From Variovorax paradoxus (lineage in GTDB: Bacteria; Pseudomonadota; Gammaproteobacteria; Burkholderiales; Burkholderiaceae_C), in NCBI RefSeq assembly GCF_902712855.1, contig NZ_LR743508.1, forward strand, positions 620,001 to 684,000: a stretch of 64,000 bases of DNA, written 5' to 3'. Numbering within the stretch: the first letter of the stretch is position 1; every line of letters begins with the position of its first letter. Below the pieces are notes generated by a model. That model was not told the origin of the DNA, did not search any database, and saw nothing but the letters and a program-made list of their open reading frames with translations. The translations under genes and the position numbers were made by a program. Shown piece by piece: positions 52,501-60,602 of the stretch.

Positions 52501-53131
52501 AATCCGTGCGCTGCAGAAGGTCGAGTCCGCGCTCCAGGGCGGCGATGCGAGCCTGCCCTTCACGCGCAATGCCGCGCGCAGCCTGCTCAAGCTGATGAGC
52601 TACAAGGACGAGTACGAAGTGGCGCGCCTCTACACCGACGGCGCCTTCATGCAGAAGCTCAAGGACCAGTTCGAAGGCGACCTGAAGCTCGAGTTCCACA
52701 TGGCACCGCCGCTGCTGTCGCGACCCGCACATGGCAAGGCTCCGGCCAAGGTGCGCCTGGGTGCATGGATGCTGCCCGCCATGAAGTGGCTGGCGCACGG
52801 CAAGCGGCTGCGCGGCACGGCCTTCGACCTGTTCGGCCACACCGAGGAGCGGCGCACCGAGCGCGAACTGATCTCGCACTTCGACGGACTGCTGCAGGGC
52901 ATGTCGGGCGAACTCACGGCCGACAACCAGTCGACCGCGGCGCGCGTGGCGGCGCTGCCGATGTCGGTGCGCGGCTTCGGCCATGTGAAGCTCGCGAACC
53001 TCGAGGCAGCGCGCATCCGCGAGGCCGAGCTGCTGCACCGCTTCTCACCGCTGCGCTATCCGAAGCCGGCCGGTGCGGCGGCGGCGGGCCAGATCCGCGG
53101 CATCGCGATCGTGGCCGGCACCAGCATCTGA
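49523..53131 (+). CDS. Indolepyruvate ferredoxin oxidoreductase-family protein, fused
   Basis: This single chain of 1202 residues combines the subunits of the 2-ketoacid:ferredoxin oxidoreductase. Order: N-terminal pyrimidine-binding part (GFVSGYRGSPLGMVDQAIWK), a TPP-binding part (CAGCPHNTSTKVPEGSTARAGIGCHFMANWM...GLIQMGGEGVDWISHAMF), a cysteine-rich ferredoxin-like segment (INEAVCEGCGDCTVQSNCVAV...CNKDYSCAKGFCPS, about 650-710), the gamma-type domain (VTGVGGTGVVTVGAVIAMAAHLEG...DFMGFAQKGGSVLSFVRL) and a DUF6537-type C-terminus. It decarboxylates aryl- or other 2-ketoacids from amino-acid breakdown to acyl-CoA. It stands alone; the Lrp regulator upstream is a plausible controller. Confidence 0.95.
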   Translation: MNAPHHAALRRPDYQLSDNLWADAGSIFITGTQALIRILAMQGQRDAARGLNTQGFVSGYRGSPLGMVDQAIWKAGERFKQTGIRFVPAVNEELAATQVLGTQRVESDPERTVDGVYAMWYGKGPGVDRAGDALKHGNAYGSSPHGGVLVVAGDDHGCVSSSMPHQSDHAFMAWRMPVMQPANVAEYLEFGLYGYELSRYSGAWVGMAALSEIVESAGTVDLDAVNARVAAWEDAEAVRAATGHAAPADGLHYRWPDLPSLRIESRLEDKLAAVAAFTKRNSIDRHVIVSPHAKVGIVTCGKAHHDLMEVLRRLELSPEQLARAGVRLYKVGLSFPVEQTRIKAFAQGLEEILIVEEKGAVLETQLRDIFYNAPAGARPVLVGKHDREGQPLVSALGELRPSRLIELVAHWLAVHFPENRDLGDHLQHVRDFTPPELLGNASDAVKRLPYFCAGCPHNTSTKVPEGSTARAGIGCHFMANWMDRSTAGLIQMGGEGVDWISHAMFTKTPHVFQNLGDGTYYHSGYLAIRQAVAAKATITYKILFNDAVAMTGGQPVDGVISVDAIARQVESEGVTKVVVVSDAIGKYDDIRNRFPHGTEFHDRAALDDVQRRLREMAGVTVLIYEQTCAAEKRRRRKKGELADPPKRLYINEAVCEGCGDCTVQSNCVAVLPHETPMGRKRKIDQTSCNKDYSCAKGFCPSFVGVTGGKLRRKSGALAAGRDAFLHRVAALPHPAAHAWAAPYDLLVTGVGGTGVVTVGAVIAMAAHLEGKSASVLDFMGFAQKGGSVLSFVRLADAPERLNQVRIDTQQADAILACDVVVGASPDALQTVRHGRTRVLANVHEIPVAESLRNPDADLHVDLLLEKMRFVAGEEQVETFDAQSLAEEFLGDTLASNIVATGYAWQRGLIPLSLEALMHAIELNGVAVAANQSAFSLGRLAAGDAAALDQLRAAPVATPSQQGDDRPLETLIAEARRHLTGYQNAAWADRFETRIRALQKVESALQGGDASLPFTRNAARSLLKLMSYKDEYEVARLYTDGAFMQKLKDQFEGDLKLEFHMAPPLLSRPAHGKAPAKVRLGAWMLPAMKWLAHGKRLRGTAFDLFGHTEERRTERELISHFDGLLQGMSGELTADNQSTAARVAALPMSVRGFGHVKLANLEAARIREAELLHRFSPLRYPKPAGAAAAGQIRGIAIVAGTSI

Positions 53132-53152
53132 GGCGCAGCGGCGCTCCCGTGC

Positions 53153-54367
53153 TCAGGCCTGTGGCCGTGCCTGGCGCGGCGTGCCGATCCGGTGGATCGC
53201 CGCCGCGGCCAGCCCCAGCACGATGCCGAAGCCCACGATGCCGCTCCAGCCGCAGCGCGCCATCAGCCAGCCGCTGACCATCACGCCGAGCGCCCCGCCG
53301 GAGAACGTGGCGGTCATGTAGAGGCTGTTGATGCGGCCCTGCGCCTTCGGATCGACCGCGAAGGCGCGGGTCTGGTTGGACACCAGGCCCGACTGCACGC
53401 CGATGTCGAGCACCACCACGCCGATCACCAGGAACACGAGCGAAGACTCCGCGCCGGCCAGCAGAATGAAAGCCACCGTCACGATGCCGATGCTCACCCC
53501 CACGACGCTGCGCGGGCCGAGCCGGTCGGTGGCGCGGCCACCGAGCGAGGCCGCCATGGCGCCGGCCGCGCCGATGATGCCGAAGCCGCCGGCCCAGGCG
53601 CTGCCCAGGTGCCACGGACCGCTGGCCAGCAGCGCCGCCAGGTTCACCCAGAAGGCGTTGAAGCAGGCCCACAGCAGCGCCTGCACCATCATCGATTCGC
53701 GGATCGGGCGGTGGTCGCGCACCAGCGGCCACAGCGACGCGAGCAGGCGGCCGTACGACAGGTCGGTGCTCGGCACGCCGCGCGGCAGCAACCTCGCGGC
53801 TGCGATCCACACCGGCACCATGAACGCCGCCTCCACGCCGTAGACCGCACGCCAGCCCCAGGCCGCGCCGACCACCCCGCTGATCGTGCGGCCCAGCAGG
53901 ATGCCCACCATGATCCCGCTCACGACCGTGCCCACCGAGCGTCCGCGTTCGCTCGGCAGCGACATCACGGCCGCGAACGGCACAAGCTGCTGGGGCACGC
54001 AGCTGACGATGCCCAGCGCGAACGACGCCGCGACCAGTGCCCAGATGCCGGGCGCCAGCGATGCCGCCGAGGCGAACACGAAGGCCCCGGCGATCTGACC
54101 GAGCACGAGCTTGCGGCGGTCGAAGCGGTCGCCCAGCGGCAGCAGCAGCGCCAGCCCGGCGGCGAAGCCGAGCAGCGCCGATCCGGCGACGAGGTCGACG
54201 GTGGCGATGTCCACCTGCAAGCCGGACGCGATCAGCGGCAGGATGGGCTGCGTGCAGTAGATGTTGGTGATCACTGCGCCGGCAATGACGGCCATCATGA
54301 CGATCTTGCCGCGCGATGCAGCCGTGGGCGCTGCCGCGCTGGCGGTGGTGGTGGGCTGGCCGTTCAC
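53153..54367 (-). CDS. MFS transporter
   Basis: The 404-residue protein starts at GTG 54367, which has AAGGAG upstream. About twelve hydrophobic helices are visible, starting IVMMAVIAGAVITNIYCTQPILPLIASGL, with the family loop GDRFDRRKLVLGQIAG between helices 2 and 3 and GRATDRLGPRSVVGV in the second half. The pattern is that of small-drug/H+ antiporters of the YnfM or Bcr/CflA type. It diverges from the LysR gene at 54507, its likely regulator, and is convergent with the oxidoreductase gene. Confidence 0.92.
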   Translation of the reverse strand: MNGQPTTTASAAAPTAASRGKIVMMAVIAGAVITNIYCTQPILPLIASGLQVDIATVDLVAGSALLGFAAGLALLLPLGDRFDRRKLVLGQIAGAFVFASAASLAPGIWALVAASFALGIVSCVPQQLVPFAAVMSLPSERGRSVGTVVSGIMVGILLGRTISGVVGAAWGWRAVYGVEAAFMVPVWIAAARLLPRGVPSTDLSYGRLLASLWPLVRDHRPIRESMMVQALLWACFNAFWVNLAALLASGPWHLGSAWAGGFGIIGAAGAMAASLGGRATDRLGPRSVVGVSIGIVTVAFILLAGAESSLVFLVIGVVVLDIGVQSGLVSNQTRAFAVDPKAQGRINSLYMTATFSGGALGVMVSGWLMARCGWSGIVGFGIVLGLAAAAIHRIGTPRQARPQA

Positions 54368-54506
54368 GGCGCTCTCCTTCGGAAGGTGCCCTCGTGCGCG
54401 GCGGAATGCCGTGCTGCGAAGGGCGAGTCCGTACCTTAGGTGTTTGCATTCATGAAGAGAATCCCTCAACATCGGGAATGATTCTTCCGAAAATCGGCAG
54501 TACCGA

Positions 54507-55409
54507 ATGAACCGCCTCGATGCCATGTCCGTGCTGGTCGCCGTCGTCGATGCCGGCAGCCTGTCCGCCGCGGCGCGCCTGCTCGACATGCCCCTGACCA
54601 CCGTCAGCCGCAAGGTGGCGGATCTCGAGTCGCACCTGGGAACGCGGCTGCTGCGCCGCACCACGCGGCAGCTCTCGCTGACGGAAGCCGGCCTGTCGTA
54701 CGTGGCCGCCTGCCGGCGCATCCTCGAGGAGATCGGCGAAGCCGAGCGCGCCGCGGCAGGGGAGTACGCCTCGCCCAAGGGCGAGCTGGTGGTCACCGCG
54801 CCGGAGATGTTCGGGCGGCTGCACGTGGTGCCCGTGGTCGCGGAGTTCCTGGCGCAGTACCCCGAGATCGGCGTCGATCTCGTGCTCACGGACCGCGTGG
54901 TGCACCTGATGGACGAGCATGCCGACGCAGCCATCCGCATCGGCGAGCTGCCCGACAGCACGATGATGGCAACGGGCGTGGGCACGGTGCGGCGCGTCGT
55001 CTGCGCCAGCCCGGCGTACCTCGCGCTGCACGGCGTGCCGGCCAGCCCGAAGGACCTTGCGGCGCACGCGTGCGTCACCTTCGAAGTGCTGGCCTCCATG
55101 CGCGCATGGATGTTCGGAACCGGCAAGTCGCAGCTGTCCGTGCCCGTCCGGTCGCGGCTGACGGTCAACACCGCCGAAGCCGCGATCGCCGCGGCCACGC
55201 TGGGCGTCGGGCTGGTCCGCGTGTTGTCCTACCAGGTCGCGGATGCGATCCGTGCGCAGGCGCTGCGCGTCGTGCTCGAGGCGTTCGAGTCGACGCCGCT
55301 GCCCGTCAGCCTCGTGCACGCGGGCCAGACGCCGTTGCCGCTGAAGCTGCGTGCCTTCCTCGACTTCGCGACGCCGCGCCTGCGAGAACGCATCGCGCGC
55401 ATCATGTGA
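54507..55409 (+). CDS. LysR-family transcriptional regulator
   Basis: The 300-residue protein is of the usual LysR length. The DNA-binding region is MNRLDAMSVLVAVVDAGSLSAAARLLDMPLTTVSRKVADLESHLGTRLLRRTTRQLSLTEAG, and the effector domain starts about GELVVTAPEMFGRLHVVPVVAEFLAQYPEIGVDLVLTDRVVHLMDEHADAAIRIGELP. The gap to the divergent MFS gene has AGAATC (54458-54463) and GATTCT (54480-54485) as candidate operator arms. It probably controls the MFS exporter and the alpha/beta hydrolase downstream. Confidence 0.93.
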   Translation: MNRLDAMSVLVAVVDAGSLSAAARLLDMPLTTVSRKVADLESHLGTRLLRRTTRQLSLTEAGLSYVAACRRILEEIGEAERAAAGEYASPKGELVVTAPEMFGRLHVVPVVAEFLAQYPEIGVDLVLTDRVVHLMDEHADAAIRIGELPDSTMMATGVGTVRRVVCASPAYLALHGVPASPKDLAAHACVTFEVLASMRAWMFGTGKSQLSVPVRSRLTVNTAEAAIAAATLGVGLVRVLSYQVADAIRAQALRVVLEAFESTPLPVSLVHAGQTPLPLKLRAFLDFATPRLRERIARIM

Positions 55410-55465
55410 CTCACGCGGGAGCGTGCAGCCATGCACCCGGGTTCGCCATCGAAAGGACACGCACG

Positions 55466-56119
55466 ATGACAAGGTTCGTTCTGGTGCCGGGCGGCTGGCA
55501 CGGCGGCTGGGCATTCGACGCGGTCGGCCATGCGCTGCAGGGCGAAGGCCACGAAGTGCGGGCGCTCACGCTCGCGGGGCTGGGCGACGAGCCCGCGAGC
55601 GGCGTCAACCTCGCGCGTCACGTCGACGAGGTGGTGCGGGTGCTTCGCGAAGGCGATGCACCCGCGGTCCTCGTCGGCCATTCGTACGGCGGCATGGTCG
55701 TCACCGGTGCGGCAGACCAGGTGCCGTCGCACGTCAAGGCGATCGTCTACGCGGACGCCTATGTGCCCGAAGACGGTGAATCGCTCTGGTCGCTCACCAC
55801 CCCGGCGTACCGCGAGCGGTTCGTCGCGGGCGTGGCCGCGGACGGCCTGACCTGCGCGCCTTCGGCCCATCTCGACAAGCGATGCCGGCCCCGTCCGATC
55901 GCGACCTTCCTACAGGCGATCAGGCTCACCGGCGAGTGGCGCAAGGTGGGCAGCAAGACTTTCCTCGTCGCGTCCGGATGGGAGGGCAGCCCGTTCATCG
56001 CGCCGTATGAGCGCCTGCGGCTCGACCCCGAGTGGACCACGCACCGCCTCGACTGCGCGCACGATGTTCCCCGGCTCGCGCCCGAGGCGTTCGCACGGAT
56101 CCTGCTGCAGCTCGCATAG
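55466..56119 (+). CDS. Alpha/beta hydrolase
   Basis: The 217-residue protein starts MTRFVLVPGGWHGGWAFDAV with GAAAGGA upstream. The nucleophile elbow is LVGHSYGGMVV (GHSYGG, Ser nucleophile), the oxyanion region is VPGGWHGG, a candidate acid is Asp in YADAYVPEDGES or later, and the catalytic His is in LDCAHDVPRLAP. It looks like the salicylate esterase/hydroxynitrile-lyase-like branch. The substrate is unknown. It follows the LysR gene by 56 bases and precedes the damaged SnoaL-like gene. Confidence 0.9.
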   Translation: MTRFVLVPGGWHGGWAFDAVGHALQGEGHEVRALTLAGLGDEPASGVNLARHVDEVVRVLREGDAPAVLVGHSYGGMVVTGAADQVPSHVKAIVYADAYVPEDGESLWSLTTPAYRERFVAGVAADGLTCAPSAHLDKRCRPRPIATFLQAIRLTGEWRKVGSKTFLVASGWEGSPFIAPYERLRLDPEWTTHRLDCAHDVPRLAPEAFARILLQLA

Positions 56120-56171
56120 GTCATCCGCACATCGGCACGCGCCATTGCCACCGACCCGCCGGAGGAACAGG

Positions 56172-56593
56172 ATGAAACGACCCGAAGACGCCCCCCACGC
56201 ATTCCAGGCCGCATGGAACGACCACGACATGGCCCGCTTCGGCGCGCTGTTCCATGACGACGCGACGTTCGTCAACCGGTTCGGCCACTACGTGCGAGGT
56301 GTGGAGGCGATCGTCGCGTTGCATGCGCCCATCCACGCGACCATCTACAGCGTTCGACGCTGGCGAACGACCTGATCGACGTGGCCGCCCTCGGCGACGG
56401 CGCGGCCGTCGTGCACTTCTGGAGCCGTCTCGCGGCCGGTGCCGCTCATCCGGCGGGCCCGCACGCCGTCGACACGCTGATCCTCGCGGTGCTCGTGCGG
56501 CGGGGTGGCGCATGGCGGATCAAGGCGCTCGAGAACGTCACGTTGACGGATCCGCGAACCGGGGAAACCGTGCTGCGGAAGCCGGGAGACTGA
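56172..56593 (+). pseudogene. SgcJ/EcaC-type SnoaL-like protein, disrupted by a frameshift
   Basis: The frame from 56172 (MKRPEDAPHAFQAAWNDHDMARFGALFHDDATFVNRFGHYVRGVEAIVALHAPIHATIYS) ends at 56375 after VRRWRTT. The expected rest of the family fold (STLANDLIDVAALGDGAAVVHFWSRL...HAVDTLILAVLVRRGGAWRIKALENVTLTDPRTGETVLRKPGD) is open in the next frame from 56354 to 56593. A one-base loss at about 56352-56354 (AGC-G.T-TCG instead of AGC-GAT-TCG) explains it. Either this is a recent pseudogene or a sequencing error. The intact protein would be about 140 residues and SnoaL-like, probably partnered with the preceding hydrolase. Confidence 0.8.
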
Positions 56594-56608
56594 TCGCGGC
56601 ACCTGCGT

Positions 56609-58015
56609 TCAGCCAGGGGGCTCGGGCGCCGGCCGAGCATGCGGCAGTTGCGCCACGTCGGCGGTGAAGCGCCGCCACAGCAGCAGGCTCGTGGCGCCGA
56701 AGGCGATGCAGGTGCCCAGCCACACGCCCTCGCCGCCCCCGCCGAGGCCATGGCTGCAGAGGAGCATGGCAGGCAGGCCGATGAACCCGTAGCCGATGAC
56801 GGTGTTGGCCAGTCCCGATGCCGTGTTTCCGAGGCCGCGCAGCAGGCCGATGCAGATGTTCTGCGAGCCCGAGAGGAACTGGTTGCCCACGCCGAACCAG
56901 AGCAGCGAAGTCGCCATGGCAACTACGGCCGGGTCCGCGCGGGTTCCGCCCAGGAACGGCGACAGCACGAGCCGTGGAGCGAGCAGGCAGGCCAGCCCGA
57001 TGACCGCCATCGGCGCGAAGCAGCTCACGAGTGCAGCCCGCGCGATCGCGCCGATCTCCTCGTGGCGTCCGCGCCCCACGGCACGGCTGACCATGATCGA
57101 TGCGCCGTGGGACAGGCCGACGTTGATCTGGTAGACGATCTTGCCCAGCTGGTTGACGACGTTGGAGGCGGCCAGCAGCACCGGGCCGAAACCTCCCATC
57201 AGCACGGACGCGACGGATGCCACTGCCGCTTCCAGGCCGTACGCCAGCGAAATGGGCGCTCCCATCCTTGCGATCTTCAGCACCGTGGAGGGCTTTGCGC
57301 GCCAGAAGGCAAGGCAGACGAGGTGCCCGAGGTCCGCGTCGCGCCGCACGGCGCGAAGATAGACAAGAAAGGTCCACGCCTGCACCAGCGTGGTCGACAG
57401 CGCCACGCCCGTCAGCCCCAGCCGCGGCATGCCCAGCCAGCCGTGGATGAAGACCGCATTCAGCAGTGCGTTCACGGCAATGGACACCACGGTCACCCCC
57501 AGCAGCGAACCGGGCCGGCGCATGCCGACGGCGAACTGCCGCAGCACATTGAGCCAGACCGTCGGCAGCAATCCGGGCGCGAGCGCGATCGTCATCGGCC
57601 TGGCGAGCGCGACCACGGCCGCGTCCTGTCCGAGGAACCGCAGCCATTCGCCGAGGCCCGCGAGCAGCCCGCCGGCGGCCAGCGCCGCCAGCGTGGCCAG
57701 CAGCAGGGCGGAGCGAACGAGGTCGCGGATGTCTTCCCGCGCGATGGCATCCGGCATCCCGCCCTCCGCACGGCTCTCGCTGCGCCCGATCGACGTCGCG
57801 ATCAGATTGCCGACGCCGGTCACCATGCCGACGCACATCGTGCGGCACTGGTTGTGCAGAAGCAGGGCCAGGCCGCCCGCCGCCAGCGCCTGCGTGCCGA
57901 TGAGTCCCATCATCATGAGATCGGTGGTCGTCAACGCGATCTGCGCAAACTGGATGCCTGCGATCGGCACCGAAAGCGCGATCAGGTCGCGGTAATGAAG
58001 CGGCAGGCGGCGCAT
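56609..58015 (-). CDS. MATE-family efflux transporter
   Basis: The 468-residue protein is of standard MATE length with about twelve helices. It opens MRRLPLHYRDLIALSVPIAGIQFAQIALTTTDLMMMGLIG and shows FAVGMRRPGSLLGVTVVSIAVNALLNAVFIHG and NVVNQLGKIVYQINVGLSHGASIMVSRAVGRGR. The start at 58015 is chosen because the open frame upstream (to 58267) reads through non-homologous sequence. It diverges from a GcvA-like LysR gene at 58206, a common arrangement for regulated exporters. The exported compound is unknown. Confidence 0.92.
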   Translation of the reverse strand: MRRLPLHYRDLIALSVPIAGIQFAQIALTTTDLMMMGLIGTQALAAGGLALLLHNQCRTMCVGMVTGVGNLIATSIGRSESRAEGGMPDAIAREDIRDLVRSALLLATLAALAAGGLLAGLGEWLRFLGQDAAVVALARPMTIALAPGLLPTVWLNVLRQFAVGMRRPGSLLGVTVVSIAVNALLNAVFIHGWLGMPRLGLTGVALSTTLVQAWTFLVYLRAVRRDADLGHLVCLAFWRAKPSTVLKIARMGAPISLAYGLEAAVASVASVLMGGFGPVLLAASNVVNQLGKIVYQINVGLSHGASIMVSRAVGRGRHEEIGAIARAALVSCFAPMAVIGLACLLAPRLVLSPFLGGTRADPAVVAMATSLLWFGVGNQFLSGSQNICIGLLRGLGNTASGLANTVIGYGFIGLPAMLLCSHGLGGGGEGVWLGTCIAFGATSLLLWRRFTADVAQLPHARPAPEPPG

Positions 58016-58205
58016 GCGGAAGTGAACGGTGGCGGCTATCGACGGCGATGAGAAAAACTGGCCCAGGCAGGCCTGCAGCAGCCGCTTGCCCGATGGCAGG
58101 GAAAACGACCGGTGCGCTGTATGGCAGCGGGAGTCTGCGTTTGATTGTGGCGGCCGCACGCGCGAAACTCGCACGAGCATTTCGAGGCCACCCTGAGGAA
58201 AATTC

Positions 58206-59087
58206 ATGCAGAAGGCGCACCGCATTTCTCTCAACGCTGTCCGCGTGTTCGCCACCGTGGCGCGCACCGGAAGCCTGACGGCCGCAGGCGACGCCTTGTG
58301 CGTGACCTCCAGCGCGGTGAGCCATCAGCTCAGGAAGCTCGAGGACGAACTGGGTGTCGACCTGCTGCGCCGCGGCAGCAACACCATCTCACTCACCGAC
58401 GCGGGACGGCGCTTCCATGAAGAGGTCGCCCCGGCCATCGCGCTCATCGAGCGATCGACGGACGCCTTGCGCCGCGACGAAACCGAAATCAGCGTGCAGG
58501 CATCGACCTCGTTCGCGGTGCGCTGGCTGATTCCTGGCCTGGACCGCTTTCGCGCGGTGTGCCCCGAGGCACGCGTGCGGGTGGAGACAGGCCCCGCGAG
58601 AGGCTTCCTTGTCGCGCCTTTCTGCGATGTCGGCATCCGCTACTTCCGGGACGACGAGGCCGCCGAAGGCTGGGCCATGCTGGCCTGCGACACGAGTCGC
58701 CCGGTGGTTGCGCCGCGCCTGCTGCCGCAGGGCCCCGACGTGCAGCGGATCGCCATTTCCGACTTGCCCGCGATCCAGCGTGCGGCCGGCAACCGGGACT
58801 GGGCACTCTGGGGAGAGCGCCATGACATCTCGCTGGCGGACCTCCGCTTCACGCATGCGTTCGACACGGACGATGCGGCGCTTCATGCCTGCGTTGCGGG
58901 GCTCGGCATGGTGCTCGCACCGCCCGTTCTCACCGCGAGGGAAATCCGCTCCGGCATCCTGGCCGTCCTGCCCGGATTCGAGCCCGTCAGCATCGGCAGC
59001 TATCGCTATCAGCGGCGATCGGAATCGCGCGTCGCGCGGCGCTTCTGCGAGTGGATGGAGGCCGAGATGCGAAGCCTGGCCGGATGA
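58206..59087 (+). CDS. LysR-family transcriptional regulator (GcvA-like)
   Basis: The 293-residue protein has the winged-helix region MQKAHRISLNAVRVFATVARTGSLTAAGDALCVTSSAVSHQLRKLEDELGVDLLRRGSNTISLTDAG, and the segment TSFAVRWLIPGLDRFRAVCPEARVRVETG is typical of the GcvA group. It diverges from the MATE transporter across 190 bases and is its likely regulator. The ribosome site GAGGAAAATTC lies just before the start. Confidence 0.92.
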   Translation: MQKAHRISLNAVRVFATVARTGSLTAAGDALCVTSSAVSHQLRKLEDELGVDLLRRGSNTISLTDAGRRFHEEVAPAIALIERSTDALRRDETEISVQASTSFAVRWLIPGLDRFRAVCPEARVRVETGPARGFLVAPFCDVGIRYFRDDEAAEGWAMLACDTSRPVVAPRLLPQGPDVQRIAISDLPAIQRAAGNRDWALWGERHDISLADLRFTHAFDTDDAALHACVAGLGMVLAPPVLTAREIRSGILAVLPGFEPVSIGSYRYQRRSESRVARRFCEWMEAEMRSLAG

Positions 59088-59245
59088 GCGATGCGGATCG
59101 CACCGGAAGCCGGCGCTTCATGCGGCACTCCGGCTGAATCGGCCCATCGAGGTTCATCGTCGTGAAGAACCTGCGCTCCCCCGACCGCACGATCCGATGA
59201 CATCATGCGTTCGATGCAAACCCGATCAACGCGAGCCCGGAGCCC

Positions 59246-59641
59246 ATGGTCTTGAGACAAGCGCTTTCCCTTCTTGCCATCCTGTCGGCCGTCGGCTGCA
59301 GCAGCCCCCAACAGGCCGACAGCTTCTTCGCACCGGACGGCGCCAGGACCATCGTCGAGGTCAAGTACCGGCTCGACGACGTGAACGAGCTTTCCGAATG
59401 CCTGTACAACGGCTTTTCCGGTGCGAGCGAGCGGGGCGCCCTGCCGCAGCAGTCGAGCCAGACGAGGCGCGGCTATGGCTTTCGGGTCGTCCTTTCGTAC
59501 GGCGACCGGCCGTACCTGCGTGCCGAGGTGGGCGCCGACGGCGTGCTGACGGTTTCCCGTTCCAACTTCGCCGGCTTCTCGGGCTTCGCAGCCGGGACCG
59601 CCGCGGTCGACAGATGCAAGATGCGCTTCGCCCGCGAGTAG
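59246..59641 (+). CDS. Small lipoprotein of unknown function
   Basis: The 131-residue protein starts MVLRQALSLLAILSAVGCSSPQQAD, a signal peptide with a lipobox-like AVGC, so a lipid anchor at Cys18 is likely. The rest (ARTIVEVKYRLDDVNELSECLYNGFSGASERG...GYGFRVVLSYGDRPYLRAEVGADGVLTVSRSNFAGFSGF...CKMRFARE) has alternating strands and two further cysteines. I do not recognise a family. It stands alone and no partner gene is evident. Confidence 0.7.
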   Translation: MVLRQALSLLAILSAVGCSSPQQADSFFAPDGARTIVEVKYRLDDVNELSECLYNGFSGASERGALPQQSSQTRRGYGFRVVLSYGDRPYLRAEVGADGVLTVSRSNFAGFSGFAAGTAAVDRCKMRFARE

Positions 59642-59785
59642 GCGCGCACGGCCGGCCGGCTCCGGGCTCTCGTGAGTCTTGCGCCCCGGCCATGTTCGCG
59701 GGAGGCTGCGCCTGCACGCGCCGCGACCAGAGGCCGGTGTGGTTGAAGCAGGATCGTTCGTGTTGTGCAAACCAGGAGGTTTTCG

Positions 59786-60106
59786 ATGAAGTTGATGCCA
59801 TCAAAATCCGCCCGTGCCTTGCCTGCGGCCGCCACGGGCGCCCATGCCGTGGGCACGGCTGCGCTGGGCTCCATCGTGGTTGGCGCTGCAGCGCTCGGGG
59901 CGCTGGCCGTCGGTGCGCTGGCGGTCGGCCGGCTCTTCGTGGGACGGGCCCGAATCCGCCGGCTGGAGATCGACGAACTGGTCGTGCGACGCGTCCGGAT
60001 CATCGAGCAGCTCGTGCCGCCGCCGATGCCCGAGCTTGGCAACGCCGCCGATGACCGGGAGCCGGTTTCCGCGTCCGTGAAGACGGAGGCTGGAACGTCA
60101 AGGTAG
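59786..60106 (+). CDS. Small Ala/Gly-rich membrane protein
   Basis: The 106-residue protein starts behind a strong AGGAGG. Residues about 20-55 form a hydrophobic stretch of tandem A(L/V)G units (AVGTAALGSIVVGAAALGALAVGALAVGRLFVG), then a basic segment RARIRRLEIDELVVRRVRIIEQL and a Pro/acidic tail. The glycine periodicity suggests tight helix packing or a short beta-solenoid rather than an ordinary anchor. I recall similar hypothetical proteins but no assigned function. An upstream frame to 59765 is less likely. Confidence 0.7.
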   Translation: MKLMPSKSARALPAAATGAHAVGTAALGSIVVGAAALGALAVGALAVGRLFVGRARIRRLEIDELVVRRVRIIEQLVPPPMPELGNAADDREPVSASVKTEAGTSR

Positions 60107-60139
60107 CCGCGAGGCCGCTGCGCAGCGGCGGCCCGGCGT

Positions 60140-60586
60140 TCAGTCGCTGTGGCCTGGCAACCGGATGCCCCGCATGAGCTGCTTCATCGATGCCCCGATC
60201 GCCTCGCTGCTGGGCTGGGGCGGGCGTCCGTTCGTCACCAGCCGCTTGATCAGCGCCAGCAGCGGGTCGAGTTCGAATGGCTTGACCAGGAAGGCGTCGT
60301 AACCCTGAAAAGTTCGCCGCACGATTTCCTCGTCGGTGCCGCTCATGATCACGAAAGGGATCTGGCACAGCGCCGCGTCGCGGCGTACCGCTTGGCCGAG
60401 TTCGCCGCCGTTCATGACCGGCATCATGAAGTCGGAGAGGATCAGCGCGGGCGCTTCACCGGAAAGCATCTCGAGGGCGGCCCGGCCGTTGCCGGCCAGG
60501 GCCACGCGATAGCCTTCGGACTCCAGCAGGAGACGCACGATCTGCGCACTCCCGTGCTCGTCCTCGACAACCAGAATGAATTTCAT
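60140..60586 (-). CDS. Stand-alone response-regulator receiver protein
   Basis: The 148-residue protein is a single receiver domain: acidic pair VVEDEHG, phosphoacceptor Asp in LILSDFMMPVMNG, Ser in FVIMSGTDEE and Lys in AFLVKPFE. There is no output domain, only a short tail to VTNGRPPQPSSEAIGASMKQLMRGIRL. It lies 16 bases after the KaiC-like gene and on the same strand, so the pair is co-transcribed and the receiver may signal to or from the ATPase. Confidence 0.92.
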   Translation of the reverse strand: MKFILVVEDEHGSAQIVRLLLESEGYRVALAGNGRAALEMLSGEAPALILSDFMMPVMNGGELGQAVRRDAALCQIPFVIMSGTDEEIVRRTFQGYDAFLVKPFELDPLLALIKRLVTNGRPPQPSSEAIGASMKQLMRGIRLPGHSD

Positions 60587-60602
60587 CGGGACGGGCTTTC
60601 AT

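Noticed and set aside
48724..53277. Very long alternative plus-strand frame overlapping the oxidoreductase
   Set aside because: The other frame carries all oxidoreductase motifs; this one is Arg/Pro-rich with no recognisable family.
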